Below, piece by piece: positions 11,212-23,679 of a stretch of 64,000 nt of DNA. The stretch's first letter is position 1. Each line of letters starts with the position of its first letter. The stretch covers positions 124,001 to 188,000 of the forward strand of contig WSUB01000007.1 in assembly GCA_019633425.1 (NCBI GenBank). The letters are read 5' to 3'. This DNA comes from Tulasnella sp. 424 (taxonomy: Eukaryota > Basidiomycota > Agaricomycetes > Cantharellales > Tulasnellaceae). The notes beneath the pieces are model-generated. The model was given only the letters and a program-made list of their open reading frames with translations. It had not been told where the DNA came from and made no database searches. Both the position numbers and the translations under genes were made by a program.

Positions 11212-12754
11212 ATGAACTCTTTGCCTCCCGAGATCCAAATTGCAGTCTTCGAACGACTTTACAAGAAAGACCTCGTATCTTCTGCTCTTGTGTGCCGAGC
11301 GTGGAGGCAGGTCGCTTGGGACCACGTCAGGTGGCAAAGCTGCACAATCCGCCTCACCGGCCTATTGCAAGTCCTCTTTGGCGAGAATAGCTTGGAATCG
11401 CTCGATGTAAGACTCCTAATATATAATGCTATATATCTTGATGTGCTGCTTATTCTCGAATGGACAGGAGAGCGATATCAAACCGTCGACGTCTGACTCC
11501 CATCGGTTTCTTGGCCTTGCTGCCAAGGTGACATCGATTCGCATGGACAAGAGTTTGGCCAATAGCTTGGCCAGAGTCCTCCTAGAAATCACGAGTTCAG
11601 CGCCTGCCAAAATACTTTTCCCTGCATTGTCCACCCTGGACTGTGGTGGAAGGCCACAGGATGACCTCGTGTACACTCTGTTCACGGGCTCGTCAATCAA
11701 AAGGATCTTCATATCCGGAGGAGAAAGTGGGGAAACTGCTTCCGACTCGAGGAGACTATTGTCCAGTCTTCTCGCAACTCAGTCGCAAGTTCAGTTTGTC
11801 GCTGCGGATGAGATGACCTCGCCGGGACATGGGAGTCCAGAGTTCTGGCGGTTGCCCGAACTCGTCTCTTTCGAATACAAAGGACACTTCTCACCCGATA
11901 ACTGGGCCGAAACCATTCAAAATTGTCCCAAGCTCGATTCGGTGACACTTGAAGGAACCGCACTCGGGTCGAATCCTCCAAACCTTCCATCCTTGTCCGC
12001 TCCTACACTCCGCCGGCTAAATATGGAGGCCTTCAAATCCCTCGAACTCACCATATGGGTTCTAGAGTCCACAAATATGCCCCGATTAACGACGTTGGAC
12101 CTTGAACTCCGACATAGAATGCGCCAGGACGCATCTGAACATCCAGGTGCACCGCGTGCAAGATCCGCATTCGGCCTGCTCGCAGAGCGTAGTCAATCCC
12201 TTGAATCACTGACTCTTGACACGTCAATCAGACTAGGAGTCGAGATTCTCGGCGCTTTCCGCTCCCTCAGGAAGTTGGAAATCGTGGATAGGACCCCTGG
12301 CTGCCAACTGGACGACGGTGATGTCGAGTCACTCTGTCGCTCCCTTCCGAGCCTCAGAAGGTTCCACCTGGAATACAACGTTTTTCGGTATGTTTGCGAG
12401 GGCGATGCAAAAATTACTCCAAGATCGCTCGGATACTTTGCCAGGCATTGCAGCGACCTTAAATACTTAGGGCTACCCGTTACAGCCACCGACCCGGGAG
12501 ACTTCGTAGGCCCTATTTTGGCGGAGCTGGTACCATTTCGGGGGACCCTCGAACACCTGGTGTTAACACCGATCACCCTCTTAGCTAATCGCGCGAAGGA
12601 CTTTGCTTCATTTTTGCTTATCCAGTGCCCCAAGCTTACCGGACTAGACATTTACCTCGATATCGCAGATTCTTGGAACTCCGTTTGTTCATTAGATGTG
12701 ATCGAGCAAGAAATGCGGGACACTTACTTTAACGGGCAGCAGCGCAGTAGATAG
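11212..12754 (+). CDS. F-box protein A1 (tandem family A)
   Basis: Model join(11212..11406, 11468..12754), 493 aa. Exon 1 (65 codons) is almost exactly the F-box: NSLPPEIQIAVFERLYKKDL then VSSALVCRAWRQVAWDHVRW. A 61-nt phase-0 intron (donor GTAAGACT, acceptor GGACAG) separates it from exon 2. Exon 2 encodes a leucine-rich substrate-binding region with blocks such as LSAPTLRRLNMEAFKSLEL, MPRLTTLDLELRHRM and AFRSLRKLEIVDRTPGCQLD. Expected role: adaptor of an SCF (Skp1-cullin-F-box) ubiquitin ligase; the target is unknown. The ATG is in the context ACAATCATGA and lies 85 nt from the tentative ChAPs start on the opposite strand, so the two genes would share a bidirectional promoter. The frame is intact. 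Confidence 0.85.
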
Positions 12755-13291
12755 CCCACTGGGAACCTGTCTTCCTTTCGTGCTATGACACCAAAAGGTT
12801 TCCACATATTATCTAGGCTTTATCTCTATTCGAATCTGTAAGCACTAAAGGAATGTCTGATTGTGTGCCCTCCGTATATGCAGTCTGTCGCAGCCGACAG
12901 ATGACATCTTATCTAACAATTAATTTCGAATCCTAGAAGATACTTCGATGCGTGAGGAGCCGCTCCGCATCGAATACTGCCTATTTGTATATGTACCCTT
13001 TGCTTGTTATACCACTCTCCACTCCAAGTATATTATCAATGATGCACCAGATAGAAGGGATTCCGAAAATTCTACCTGGAATCGGCCCCGTTAGTCGAGC
13101 TCCTTGCCATCTGAATCCATGCGGCTCTTATTTCGAAGAATTCTGGTGCGTCCCGGAAGGGGAACATGGGAGGTCGTCGGGCTTGGAATCGAGACGAAGT
13201 ACAACATTTGCTCAACTTTGCTCAACTCCAAGCCCCTAATAAACCTCACAACAACTTACGACATCTTTGCGTATCCAACTTCTGCACAGCC

Positions 13292-14837
13292 ATGCACTCT
13301 TTGCCTCCGGAGATCCAAATTGCAATCTTCGAACGACTTTACAAAAAGGATCTCGCATCCTCTGCGCTTGTGTGCCGAGCGTGGAGGCAAGTCGCTTGGG
13401 ACCACGTCCGGTGGCAAAGCTGCACAATTCGCCTCACCGGCCTTTTGCAAGTCCTCTTCGGCGAGAATGGTTCGGATTCAATTGATGTAAGATTCTTAAT
13501 CCATAATGTTATATACCATGATATGCTGCTCACTCTCGAACGGACAGGAGAGTGATGCCAAACTGTCGACGTCTGGCTCCGGTCGGTTTCTTGGCCTTGC
13601 TGCCAAAGTGACATCGATTCGCCTGGACAAGGCTTTGGTCAATAGCTTGGTTAGAGTACTTCTGGAAATCACCAGCTCAGCGCCTTCTAAGGTACTTTTC
13701 CCTGCATTGTCCGCCCTGGACTGCGGTGGAAGGCCACAAGACGTCCTCGTGTCCGATCTGTTCACGGGCTCGCAAATCAAAAGAATCTTCATATCCGGAG
13801 GAGAACGTGGAGAAACTGCTTCCGCCTCGAGGAGACTATTGTCCAGTCTTTTCGCAACTCAGTCGCAAGTTCAGTTTGTCACTGCGGATGAGATGACCTG
13901 GCCTGGAAGTGGGAGTCCAGAGTTCTGGCAGTTGCCCGAACTCGTCTCCTTCAGATACAAGGGGCACTTGTCACCCGAGAACTGGGCCGAAATCATTCAA
14001 AAGTGTCCCAAGCTCGACTCGGTGACACTAGAAGGAACCGCACTAGGATCGGAACCTCCAAACCTACCATCCTTATCCGCTCCTGCACTCCGTCGGCTGA
14101 ATATGGAGGCCTTCAAATCCCTCGAACTCACCATATCAATTCTAGAGTCCACCAATATGCCCCGACTAACAACTCTGGACCTTGAACTCCGACATAGAAC
14201 CCTTCATGACGCACCCGAGCATCAATGTGCACCGCGTGCAAGATCCGCATTCGGCCTGCTCGCAGAGCGCAGTCAATCCCTCGAGTCTCTGACTCTTGAC
14301 ACGTCAATCCGACTAGGAGTCGAGATTCTCGGCGCTTTCCGCTCCCTCAGGAAGTTGGATATCGTGGATAGGACCCCCGGCTGCCAATTGGACGATCGGG
14401 ATGTCAAGTCACTCTGCCTCTCCCTTCCAAGCCTCAGAAGATTCCACCTGGAATACAACCTTCGACTTCCTCGTTTGCTTTGCGAAGACGATGTAAAAAT
14501 TACTCCAAGATCGCTCGGATACTTTGCCAGGCATTGCACCGACCTTACATATTTAGGGCTACCCATCGCGGCCACGAATCCAGAAGACTTCGTAGGCCCC
14601 GTTTTGGCCGAGCTGGTAACATTTCGGGGGACCCTTGAATACCTGGCGCTAACACCGGTCACCCTCTTTACTGGTCGCGCTAAGGACTTCGCTTCATTTT
14701 TGCTTATCCAATGCCCCAAGCTTACCGGACTAAACATTTACCTCGATATCCCCGATTTTTGGACTGCGGATTATGGCTTAGATGTGATTGAACAGGAGAT
14801 ACGGGATATTTACTTTAACGGGCAGTCAGCTCAGTAG
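13292..14837 (+). CDS. F-box protein A2 (tandem family A)
   Basis: Model join(13292..13486, 13548..14837), 494 aa. Same architecture as A1: F-box exon of 65 codons (HSLPPEIQIAIFERLYKKDL), a 61-nt phase-0 intron, then a leucine-rich exon. It aligns with A1 along its full length with scattered substitutions. The main length difference is a 4-residue insertion near residue 380 (YNLRLPRLLCEDDVKI against YNVFRYVCEGDAKI in A1), with compensating losses at the C-terminus, which ends FNGQSAQ as in A3. No stop or frameshift was seen, so it is presumably functional. The 5' flank repeats the unit A1 flank but has lost about 37 nt elsewhere in the unit compared with A1 and A3. Confidence 0.85.
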
Positions 14838-15334
14838 ATTGCTACCTGGGAATTTGTCTTCTGTTTATGCTTTGGCTCTAAGGTTTCCACCTATTATGTA
14901 GGCTTCGAATCTTTAAAGAACTAGAGGAGTGTCTGAATGTGTGCCCTCCGTGTATGCAGCCTGTCGCAGCGAACGATTGTTTCGAATCCCAGAAGATAAT
15001 TGTACGGATGAGGAGCCGCTACGCATTGAATACCGCGTATTTATATAACCTTTACTCTCCACTCCAAGTATATTATAAGGGCGAGATGGTTCACTAGATA
15101 GAAGGGATTCCCCACTTTCTACCTAGAATCGGTCCCGTTAGTCGAGCTTCTTGCCATCTGAATCGATGCGGCTCTTGCCTCGAAGAATTCTGGTCCGTCC
15201 CGATGAGAGGTCGTCTGGCTTGGAAGAGGTGGATGGACAAAGTGCAACATTTGCACGAGTTTGCTCATCTCCGACCCATAAGACACCTCACACTCACTTG
15301 CGACATCTTTCGCGCAACCAACTTCTGCACAGCC

Positions 15335-16877
15335 ATGTACTCTTTGCCTCCCGAGATCCAAATTGCAATCTTCGAACAACTTTACAAGAAAGACCTCGTA
15401 TCTTCTGCTCTTGTGTGCCGAGCGTGGAGGCAAGTTGCTTGGGACTACGTCAGGTGGCAAAGCTGCACAATCCGCATCACCGGCCTGTTGCAAGTCCTCA
15501 TTGGCGAGAATAGCTCGGAATCGATCGATGTAAGACTCTTAATCCGTAATGTTATATATCTTGGTGTGCTGCTTATTCTCGAACGGACAGGAGAGAGATA
15601 TCAAACCGTCGACGTCTGACTCTAATCGGTTTCTTGGCCTTGCTGCCAAGGTGATATCAATTCGCCTGGACAAGACTTTGGCCAATAGCCTAGCTAGAGT
15701 CCTCCTGGAGATCGCGAGCTCAGCACCTGCCAAGGTACTTTTCCCTGCATTGTCCACCTTGGACTGCGGTGGAAGGCCACAAGACGACCTCGTGTACAAC
15801 CTGTTCACGGGCTCGCCAATCAAAAGGATCTGGATATCCGGGGTAGAACGAGGAAAAACTACCTCCGACTCAAGGAGACTATTGTCGAGTCTTCTCGCAA
15901 CTCAGTCGCAAGTTCAGTTTGTCACTGCGGACGAGATGACCTTGCCGGGGCTTGGGAGTCCAGAATTCTGGCAGTTGCCCGAACTCGTCTCTTTCGAATA
16001 CAAAGGGCACTTCGCACCCGATAACTGGGCCGAAATCATTCAAAAGTGTCCCAAACTCGAGTCAGTGACACTAAAAGGAACCCCACTCGGGTCGAATCCT
16101 CCAACCCTTCCATCCTCATCCGCTCCTGCACTTCGTTGGCTGGATATGGAGTTCTTCGAATCCTTCGAACTCACCATATTGATTCTAGAGTCCACCAGTA
16201 TGCCCCGATTAACGACGTTGGTCCTTGACCTTCGACATGAAACCCGCCTTGACGCAGTGGAACATCCATGGGCACCCCGTGCAAGATCCGCATTCCGTCT
16301 GCTCGCAGAGCGTAGCCAACGCCTTGAATCACTAGCTCTTGACACGTCAGTCAGACTAGGAGTCGAGATTCTTGGCGCCTTCCGCACCCTCAGAACGTTG
16401 AACATCGTGGATAGGACCGCTGGCTGCCAACTGGACGACAGGGATGTCGAGTCACTCTGTCGCTCCCTTCCGAGCCTCAAAATATTCCACCTGGAATACA
16501 AACTTTCTGAGTATTTTGCGGGCGAAAACAATGCAAAAATTACTCCAAGATCGCTCGGATGCTTTGCCAGGCATTGCACCGACCTCGAATACTTGGGGCT
16601 TCCCATTTCAGCCACTGACCCGGAAGACTTCGTAGGCCCTATTTTGGCGGAGCTGGTACCATTTCGGGGGACCCTGGAACACCTGGCGCTAACACCGATC
16701 ACCCTCGATTCTAAGCGCGCTGAGTACTTCGTTTCATTTTTGCTTATTCAGTGCCCCAAGCTTACCAGACTAGACGTTGACATCGATATGCCTGATTTTT
16801 GGACCACCGTTTATATGTCATCTTGGGTTGAGCAAGAGATGCGTGACACTTACTTTAATAGGCAGTCAGCGCAGTAG
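15335..16877 (+). CDS. F-box protein A3 (tandem family A)
   Basis: Model join(15335..15529, 15591..16877), 493 aa. Third copy, with F-box exon YSLPPEIQIAIFEQLYKKDL then VSSALVCRAWRQVAWDYVRW, a 61-nt intron in the same place, and a leucine-rich second exon ending TYFNRQSAQ. Differences from A1 and A2 cluster in exon 2, in the predicted ligand-binding repeats (for example WLDMEFFESFELTILILEST against RLNMEAFKSLELTISILEST in A2), while the F-box is nearly unchanged. That is the pattern expected if Skp1 binding is retained while substrate choice drifts (inference). The frame is intact. Confidence 0.85.
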
Positions 16878-17180
16878 ATAGCTGGCTGGAAGCCTGTCTT
16901 ACTTTTGTGCTATGACACTAGAAAGTTTCCACCTAATTATATAGACTTTGTTTCTATTCGAAACGTTACGAACTAAAGGAATGTTTGAATGTGTGCCCTC
17001 CGTGTATGCAGTCCGTCGCAGCCGACAGATGACACCTTATCCAACGACTAATTTCGACTCCCAGAAGATATTTGGATGGGTGAGGAGCCATTCCGCATTG
17101 AATACTGCCTATTTATGCACCCTTCACTTGCTATTACCACTCTCCATTCCAACTATATTATCAGGGCGAGATGATTCACT

Positions 17181-20100
17181 GTCCCCAGCTACTGAGGACT
17201 TTGGCACGGTACTTTATTACGGTTTCGTTCGAATTCCCATTACATGCAGGTAGCTATAATACCACGCTTGATTGGAAGTGTTGCTTAAATAATACTGGGA
17301 TCAATTACCTAGTCTCCCTGCCGTCATCCCTTCCTCCGTCCGACTGCCGTATCTGCTCCTGTCCGCATAATATCTACCCACACGGAAGGTCAAATAAATC
17401 TGAATCACGAGTTAGCATATAGGTGCAGCTCCCTTAGCCTCATTCATTTTTTGTGGTGACTATCGTTCACACTGGAACTGATCATGAAGGTAGTCCCGCC
17501 CCTGCCAGTCATCAAAGCTGTCGTTGACGTAACATCGTATGCGTACCATTTTGGATAACACGGCTGTGGGAGAAGACACCAACAGGTAGAATCGCGGTAT
17601 TCTACGCTTCTTGCGAAGCGTTGAGGACGGCGCGATCGACAGTGTCCGTTGCCGCCGGGATTTCTCATGCACCACTTATGTAGAGGGGCGCTCCTCCCGA
17701 AATAGCAAGCGCTCCGCGAGCAGACCCTCTTGGTAATGACTTCCGAGGCTCGGGCGCAGTCTTGAGTTTTTTCTTGAGCCAGGCTTCCAGAAGAGTGAAG
17801 CTCCTGTGGGATTCGAAGGCGGCGAAGACACTACGACGGGTTCTTTTCGACTAGCCAAGCGGACTCGCCAGCTCGTTCGACTGGTGAACCTTGGAAATCG
17901 AATCTCTCGCGCTCATCGCGGAGCTAATATGTCTTAATCGGGTGGTTGAGTGGAAAGCTGCGGAATGTCATCTACCCGGCCAGCAGCATCATGCCGACTA
18001 TTGATTTGGACAGAAACTTCTCATGCATATCGCAGCTATTCAATTTCTTACTTATTTTCCCCGCTTACGAGTCGAGCGCCTCCAAGTGAATGCAATGATA
18101 ATCGAATAGAGACTACATTGCCTCTTCTTGTGGCTCGGGGGCTGCGGGAAGACTTTGCAATTGAAGCTCAGCCCTGACAAGGATGGAGAATCCAAGCGTG
18201 GTTTCGGAGACATTATATCGAGGTCGGAGTTCTCCCTTTTGTGAGAGTACTTCGAGAACTGAGAAGGTCCCTTGTTCCTTGGGAGAGCGATCGCGATGCT
18301 TCGGAGGCCTGCCTAGTCCTCCCACTCGGCCACCGCGTCCTTTTCAAGCTCTGGAGCGCGCCGAGCCACTCTTGCATATCGATTGTAGTGTCTAGTAACC
18401 GGTACACGTTCAGCATCGGCAACACGCACGTCAATACAACTCTCCGTCAATTCGCCGAGAGGACCGTTTTTTGTGAAAAGGTGACGATGACGTCAGCCAC
18501 CGGTGGCGAACTCGACCCAATGCCGCTTTTGGACGAATCATGGCGAAGACAACTTCCAAGAGTGTCGAGGGTTTTGAATAGCAGCTGAAAAAGAAAGCAG
18601 CAGCAACGAGATAACAAGACAAACATCTTCCCGATCTCATATCCTTTGCACTGGGCGAGAAGGGCCGAAAAATCTGCTTCAGGTCTAGCATGCAGGGCCA
18701 GCGCCTTCGAGAACGTCCTCCTGCTGCCAAGGACGTGCTGGCATAGAGATAAGACCCAAAAATCCAAGATATCAGCCAGTGCAGTTCCACCGTTCATAGT
18801 GTGGAAGTAGGGGAAGGGGGGCAGAAAGATTATCCACCGAGCGGCAGCCCGAGGGTGAACTTCGCAAATGAAAAAGCTCACCTTCCCACTCAATCCGGCT
18901 CTCCGTTGTAATCCATCGGCAGCGAGAAATGACAAACATCTTTATTTGATTTACTAAGGGTAAACAATGAAAGGTCCAGACCTCTGGCAGCTGCAACGTT
19001 GCACGTCCTCCTTCCTCCTTCCGTAACTAGTAGTCAGGGAGGTACCGCAGAGCCATGCCGCGTCTCTGGGTTCTCCAGGGCATACTTCCTGCATCTCGAC
19101 AAAGTTTGCGTGAATGGGATTGGTAAAATTTCCGCGGGAGAGAATGCCGACAAAATAAGGCGATCTGGAAACGAGCGAACGGTACGAGGGAATGCTATTA
19201 TTAATATAAATAACAATTTGCTCCCCTCGGGTTTGTTGACGCAGTGATCTGCCTGACAAAGCCTTGGGATAGCGTTAGCAAAACGAAGTGCAGCGAAATC
19301 AAACAGTTTAAAGTATTATTCACCGGCTTGCCGGGCAACGCTACCGTAGACATGCTCCTTGGAGAGTGGAGAGTGGAGGGGTTAGCCTCGATAGTGGAGG
19401 AGTTCCCGACTCAGGAAAATACTTCCAGAAGGAGTCATAGAAGCTTTTGAATACATTCGGCCGATTTTCAAATTTAAATGATCTACCGGTGGAAGCGTAC
19501 GAGCTGCGTGGTTTTCGCGGGAAGCGCGTCTATTGGGCTCTTTTGTATTGCTCGCCCTGGCCCTGACTGTGAAAGTCTGCGCGTCGGGAGGTGTCGGAAG
19601 TGCGTTGACATTGCGCATGAAAGAGAGAGAGAGAGAGAAAAGCTTGAGCTGTGAGAGCCATCGATAGCAGTCGGACAAGTTTTCTCTTTCAGAGTCGAGA
19701 ACGCACTAATGAGGATAATCCGACAAGCCCGTCATAACCCGCCATGGCCCGAAGCCAATTGGAAAGCCGGGCCGCCGAAGATTACCGGATAAAATAGATA
19801 AACCAAGTTATTTCGGTTAAGAATAAAGTATCCCAAATTGCATTAGCAAAGTTGGTTTACAACGAAGCGCTAGACTGGGATTCCAACGTCGAATATTGCG
19901 AAGGGTCGTCGGGCGTGGTCGGAGAGGGACGAGATGGGGTCTCTAGTGGCGGGGGGAGCGCAATACCCCGCCCTTTTCAATTGTACCCAGATCTGACACC
20001 GTACCTGCCCGATTTAGGCGCGGGTGGAAGGGGCTTAGCGGCCCCCGCCTGGGGCTCCGCGTCATCACCGTCAATGACTGACCTCGGCGTCGATGGGATC

Positions 20101-20800
20101 TACGAGCGAAGGGATGTACTAGCGATTTAGTCGCAAGGCTGACACAATAGTGATTATAGGCGAGGTATTTGGGTTTTTGAGGTGAACGGTGCACGAGCCG
20201 CCACAGACAAAGCAAAGCCACGCGTCGTGAAAGGACGTAAGGAGAGAGAAAGTCTGACGAGGAAGGAAGGAGGAAAATTGGTGGAAAGGAAGGTTGTTTT
20301 CGTTGGTAGGTGTGTTGGACAGACTAGTCTAGCTTAGACGTGCTGAGGGCCATCCTACTCGTGGGTGGGAATGCGTGTAAGCGACAATTTGGTGCGTACG
20401 GCAGGAAAAGTTAGCCGGAAACTTGCAGTAGGGTTTCGTCCTAGACTGACTACCTGACTGACTCCCTCGCCCCCCTCTTCGCCATTGAGCAACGCGAGGG
20501 TCACAAAGAACACATATCATAGAAGCTCTTAAGCTACCTCTAGATGGATCCAGATGGCAGGTAGAGTGGTGAAGAAGGGGAAGGGGATAGGATGTCTCTC
20601 GGGGGTTAGGGATCGGTTATTCGGAGGTAAGCGCGGGAGAAGAGGCCTCAGATTGAATCGAAACGACTCGCGAAAGGCCGTACGACACCTCTTAGCTCCC
20701 TACAACTTCCCCTCACCTCTTTCCACCCAACCGCCACTCACCCTCTCCCTTCCCCACTCCCTCTCCTTTGCCAAACCATCTCTCCCAACTCTCCTCACCA
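17181..20800. other. Long intergenic region between array A and the bHLH gene
   Basis: About 3.6 kb without a recognisable gene. The first bases follow the abrupt end of array A. Minus-strand frames at 17444-17675 and 18447-18935 are open but resemble no family I know and lack convincing starts or splice structure. There is a short (GA)n run at 19622-19638. The last 100 nt (20697-20800) are strongly pyrimidine-rich on the plus strand, as in many fungal core promoters, and serve as the 5' leader of the bHLH gene. Confidence 0.5.
19622..19638. repeat. GA microsatellite
   Basis: Uninterrupted AG/GA dinucleotide run of about 17 nt within an A/G-rich stretch. A simple repeat with no other feature attached. 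Confidence 0.8.
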
Positions 20801-23133
20801 ATGGCATTCTACGTACCACATCCAACGCAGTCAGCCGCAAAGGCAAAGATCGACGGATTTCAGCCCTCTGGCCAGCAGCATCAGCCACCTTCACCCTCCA
20901 ACACTTTCGACCCATCTTCGCTTTTCTTCTCGGGACCGGTCTTTCCGGATCCCTTCAGGAACCCCCATGCTGGCAGCGGCTCGATGGATTTCACGGAAAC
21001 TTTACTTTCCATGATGCCCAACAACGGCGGTGACCAGAACCAGCAACCCAACCAGGCCAACGGTCAGCAGCAGATCCAGCAGCAGCAACAGGCTCAGGCT
21101 CAGAGCCTGCAACAGCAGCAGCAGCAGCCGGGTCAGCAGCAGCAGTCTCAAGCAGGCCAGCCTGGGGCTCCACTCAACCTCAATATCCCCCAGAACATCT
21201 TCGACATGTCCCACTTTGCCTCTCCTCTCTCAGCCTTCCAGCAAGGGTCCTCTCAGCAGCCACAGCAAGGGCAGCAGCAGAGGAATACCCCCAAGACAGA
21301 GACGGTGGACTCACCGGCGTCGCTTCATACCGGCCACGGTTTCTTTGACAATTCGGGCACTCAGCCACAGCAGTCGCATAATCCCTTTGCCGCTCCCTCG
21401 TCCATCCCGTCGTACCTTAACACCGCTGGAGGCCGACCGGAATCCCCAACGGTGGGCAACAGCATCGGCTCACCCAGCGAGACTAGCACCGCGGGTCCAA
21501 CCTCGCCCTTCCCGACTCATGCCTCCCATGCTCGGATGCATGGTCATCGTTCACCTTCCATCGGCCCAGCCTCTCACTCTCGTTCTCGATCTAGGGGTGC
21601 CACTTCCCGTCCTCCGGCCGCCCGAAACGGGATGGTCAAGACTGGCGGGCCAAAGCGACAATCGATTTCGTCCACACCCGAGGAGCCTTCGACTGCTTTA
21701 CCGCCACCACCCAATGCAAGGCCTCAGGCAATCTTGATCCCGTCCCATCCAAGCCATCCCGCGCAGCAGCAGCAGCAACAGCAAACGCAGCAGCAACAAC
21801 AGCAACATCACCACGCTCACCATCTTAGTCACGAGTTCACACCTCACCAACTCAGCTCGATCGGTCCTCATCCAATATCACCATTGGGCATCCACTCGAC
21901 TCAGACTGCACCCACGGCGTGGTTCGTTCCCTCCAACGGGCAAGCAGCCAACGGCCAGGGTACCGTCGAACCGGGATCATTTGGAATCCAGCACCAGGAT
22001 GGTATCCAACAGAGCTTTGGGCAGGCATTCCAGCCTCGCTCCCTGTCGCTGGGACCGAATCCCAAGCCGGGGACTTCGGCTAGTGCGAGCGTACTCGCTG
22101 GATCCTTGGGAACTGTTCCCGTAGGAGCAGTCGGACAGGGAAAGAATCAGCAGGAATTGGCCATGGATGCCGCTGCCAAGCAGTAAGTTTACGGAATTGG
22201 GCGTAGTTTTTTAATGTCTGAAAGATCGCTTAGCTTCCTCCCTTCTCATCAAAATAGGGCCGCAATCCTCAACGAGAAGCGACGCCGCCGACGAGAATCA
22301 CACAACGCTGTGGAACGACGCCGTCGTGACAACATTAACGAGAAGATCTCTGAACTGAGCACGCTGCTTCCGGAGTCGATGTTGGACCCAACGGGCACGA
22401 ATCCCGGCGGATCGGGCCAGTTGCCGACTACCGCCGAAGGACTCTTGCCCACTGGTAACTCTAGTCTGGCAGACGTTGACGAGAAGGAAACGCCGGCTAT
22501 GAAGGCCAACAAGGGTATTATTCTACGGAAGAGCGTCGAGTACATCAGGTGAGAGAGGATGACGCAATGATCCGAGTCGGTTCGGGTCGGCTGAAACATC
22601 CTTGCTCTCTCTCTTTTCATGACAGGTACCTCCAACAACTCGTCCGAGTCCAAGCCAACCGAAACCGCGAACTCGAATCTGAACTCGCGCAATACCGGGG
22701 TCAACCGACGAGCATGGACACGACCCCCAACGGAGGCGATCCCAACGCGGCTGGCGCCCACCACGGTGATCCAGCTGCTATGAACTTTGGCATGCTGGAC
22801 AGCCTAGCGGGGATCGACGAGGACGGGATGTCCATGTCCGGTCTCGTCCTGGCCAACTACTCTCCCGAAGACACTACGCCGTTTTCGCCGCACCGCTTAT
22901 CCAAGCTTCCCGAGGATTCGAGCGTGAAAGACGGATCTCCGCGGAGCGGTGGGGGTGCGTCCGAGGAAGAAGAGGAGCGTGGACGAGGTGTGCAGAGAGG
23001 CCGACGGGGGTATAATGGGAATGCGAGCGTGAGCGTTGGGCATGGTAAAGGAACGCTTGGTGTGAGGGATGATAGTGCCGAGTTGGAGAGTGCTGTGAGC
23101 GATGGAGAGAGTCGGGAGAGGATGATGGATTAG
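20801..23133 (+). CDS. Glutamine-rich bHLH transcription factor
   Basis: Model join(20801..22182, 22258..22548, 22626..23133), 726 aa. The N-terminal 460 residues are low-complexity: poly-Gln tracts (about residues 85-125 and 320-340), Pro/Ser/His-rich stretches and a potential activation region. The DNA-binding domain starts right after intron 1: EKRRRRRESHNAVERRRRDN then INEKISELSTLLPE. The basic region has the H-E-R set (HNAVERRRR) of class B bHLH proteins that bind CACGTG-like E-boxes (USF/MITF/Cbf1 type). A loop of about 55 residues precedes helix 2, NKGIILRKSVEYIRYLQQLV. Helix 2 is followed by a short heptad-like stretch (RVQANRNRELESELAQY), possibly a leucine-zipper-like dimer extension. 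The acidic/Ser C-terminus ends ESRERMMD. Both introns fall in phase 2 and join cleanly. It is a nuclear regulator; target genes are unknown. Confidence 0.88.
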
Positions 23134-23679
23134 GGTGATGATGGCCTTGTCGTCGTCCCCTCATTCGATACCGTGTCTGCTCCCTCAGCCGTTTCGTGAA
23201 CCCCTTCTCTCCATATGGCTCCCATCCCGCCCCGCCCTCCTGACCCTACTCCAAATAACGTCTCCGCCTTTCCATCACTCTCGGACTCTCTCTTATGCCC
23301 CTTCCCTCTGTTGTATGCGGTCCCCCAAGCACAATTTCGTCGTCTTTTTCGTCTCCTTCCCCACGTCCTGCAACCAAAGGACGACCCACATGGTCGTTCC
23401 ATACTTCTTCTTCTCTCAACGTCACATTGGTACCTGTACGAACCCGCCTCTCATCATGTAATGTCAATGTCTCTGTCTCTCTGTCTCTCTCTCTTGTTTC
23501 GGTTTCTTTCCTTTGTCTCGTCACATTGTATATTTTCCCTCTGACCTCTTCCAGTTGTCTTTGGCCAAGTACCCAGAATGAATTTTTTAGTATTAGCTTC
23601 CGTCGTCGATTGTAGTAGTGATTTCCATTATATGAAATGAAAAAAGTGCCTCAAGTTCGATACCCCTTTGAAATTCTTC

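Larger units (their letters stand above)
10965..17180 (+). repeat. Tandem array A: three direct units of about 2.05-2.09 kb
   Basis: Units begin at the shared word AGATAGAAGGGATTCC at 10965, 13049 and 15096. The last unit ends at 17180 with ATGATTCACT, the sequence that precedes the unit start at 15096. Lengths are 2084, 2047 and 2085 bp. Each unit holds a conserved 5' flank (about 245 nt), one two-exon F-box gene, and a 3' tail with CTCCACTCCAAGTATATTAT (CTCCATTCCAACTATATTAT in unit 3). Similarity runs through coding, intron and flanking DNA, so this is segmental tandem duplication, fairly recent but already carrying many substitutions. Upstream of 10965 is the ChAPs gene; downstream of 17180 the similarity stops abruptly. 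Confidence 0.9.

Noticed and set aside
19622..19638. GA microsatellite as regulatory GAGA element
   Set aside because: Simple repeat far from any gene start; no support for function.
17181..20800. Minus-strand open frames at 17444-17675 and 18447-18935 as genes
   Set aside because: No family resemblance, no convincing ATG or splice pattern, composition like surrounding non-coding DNA.
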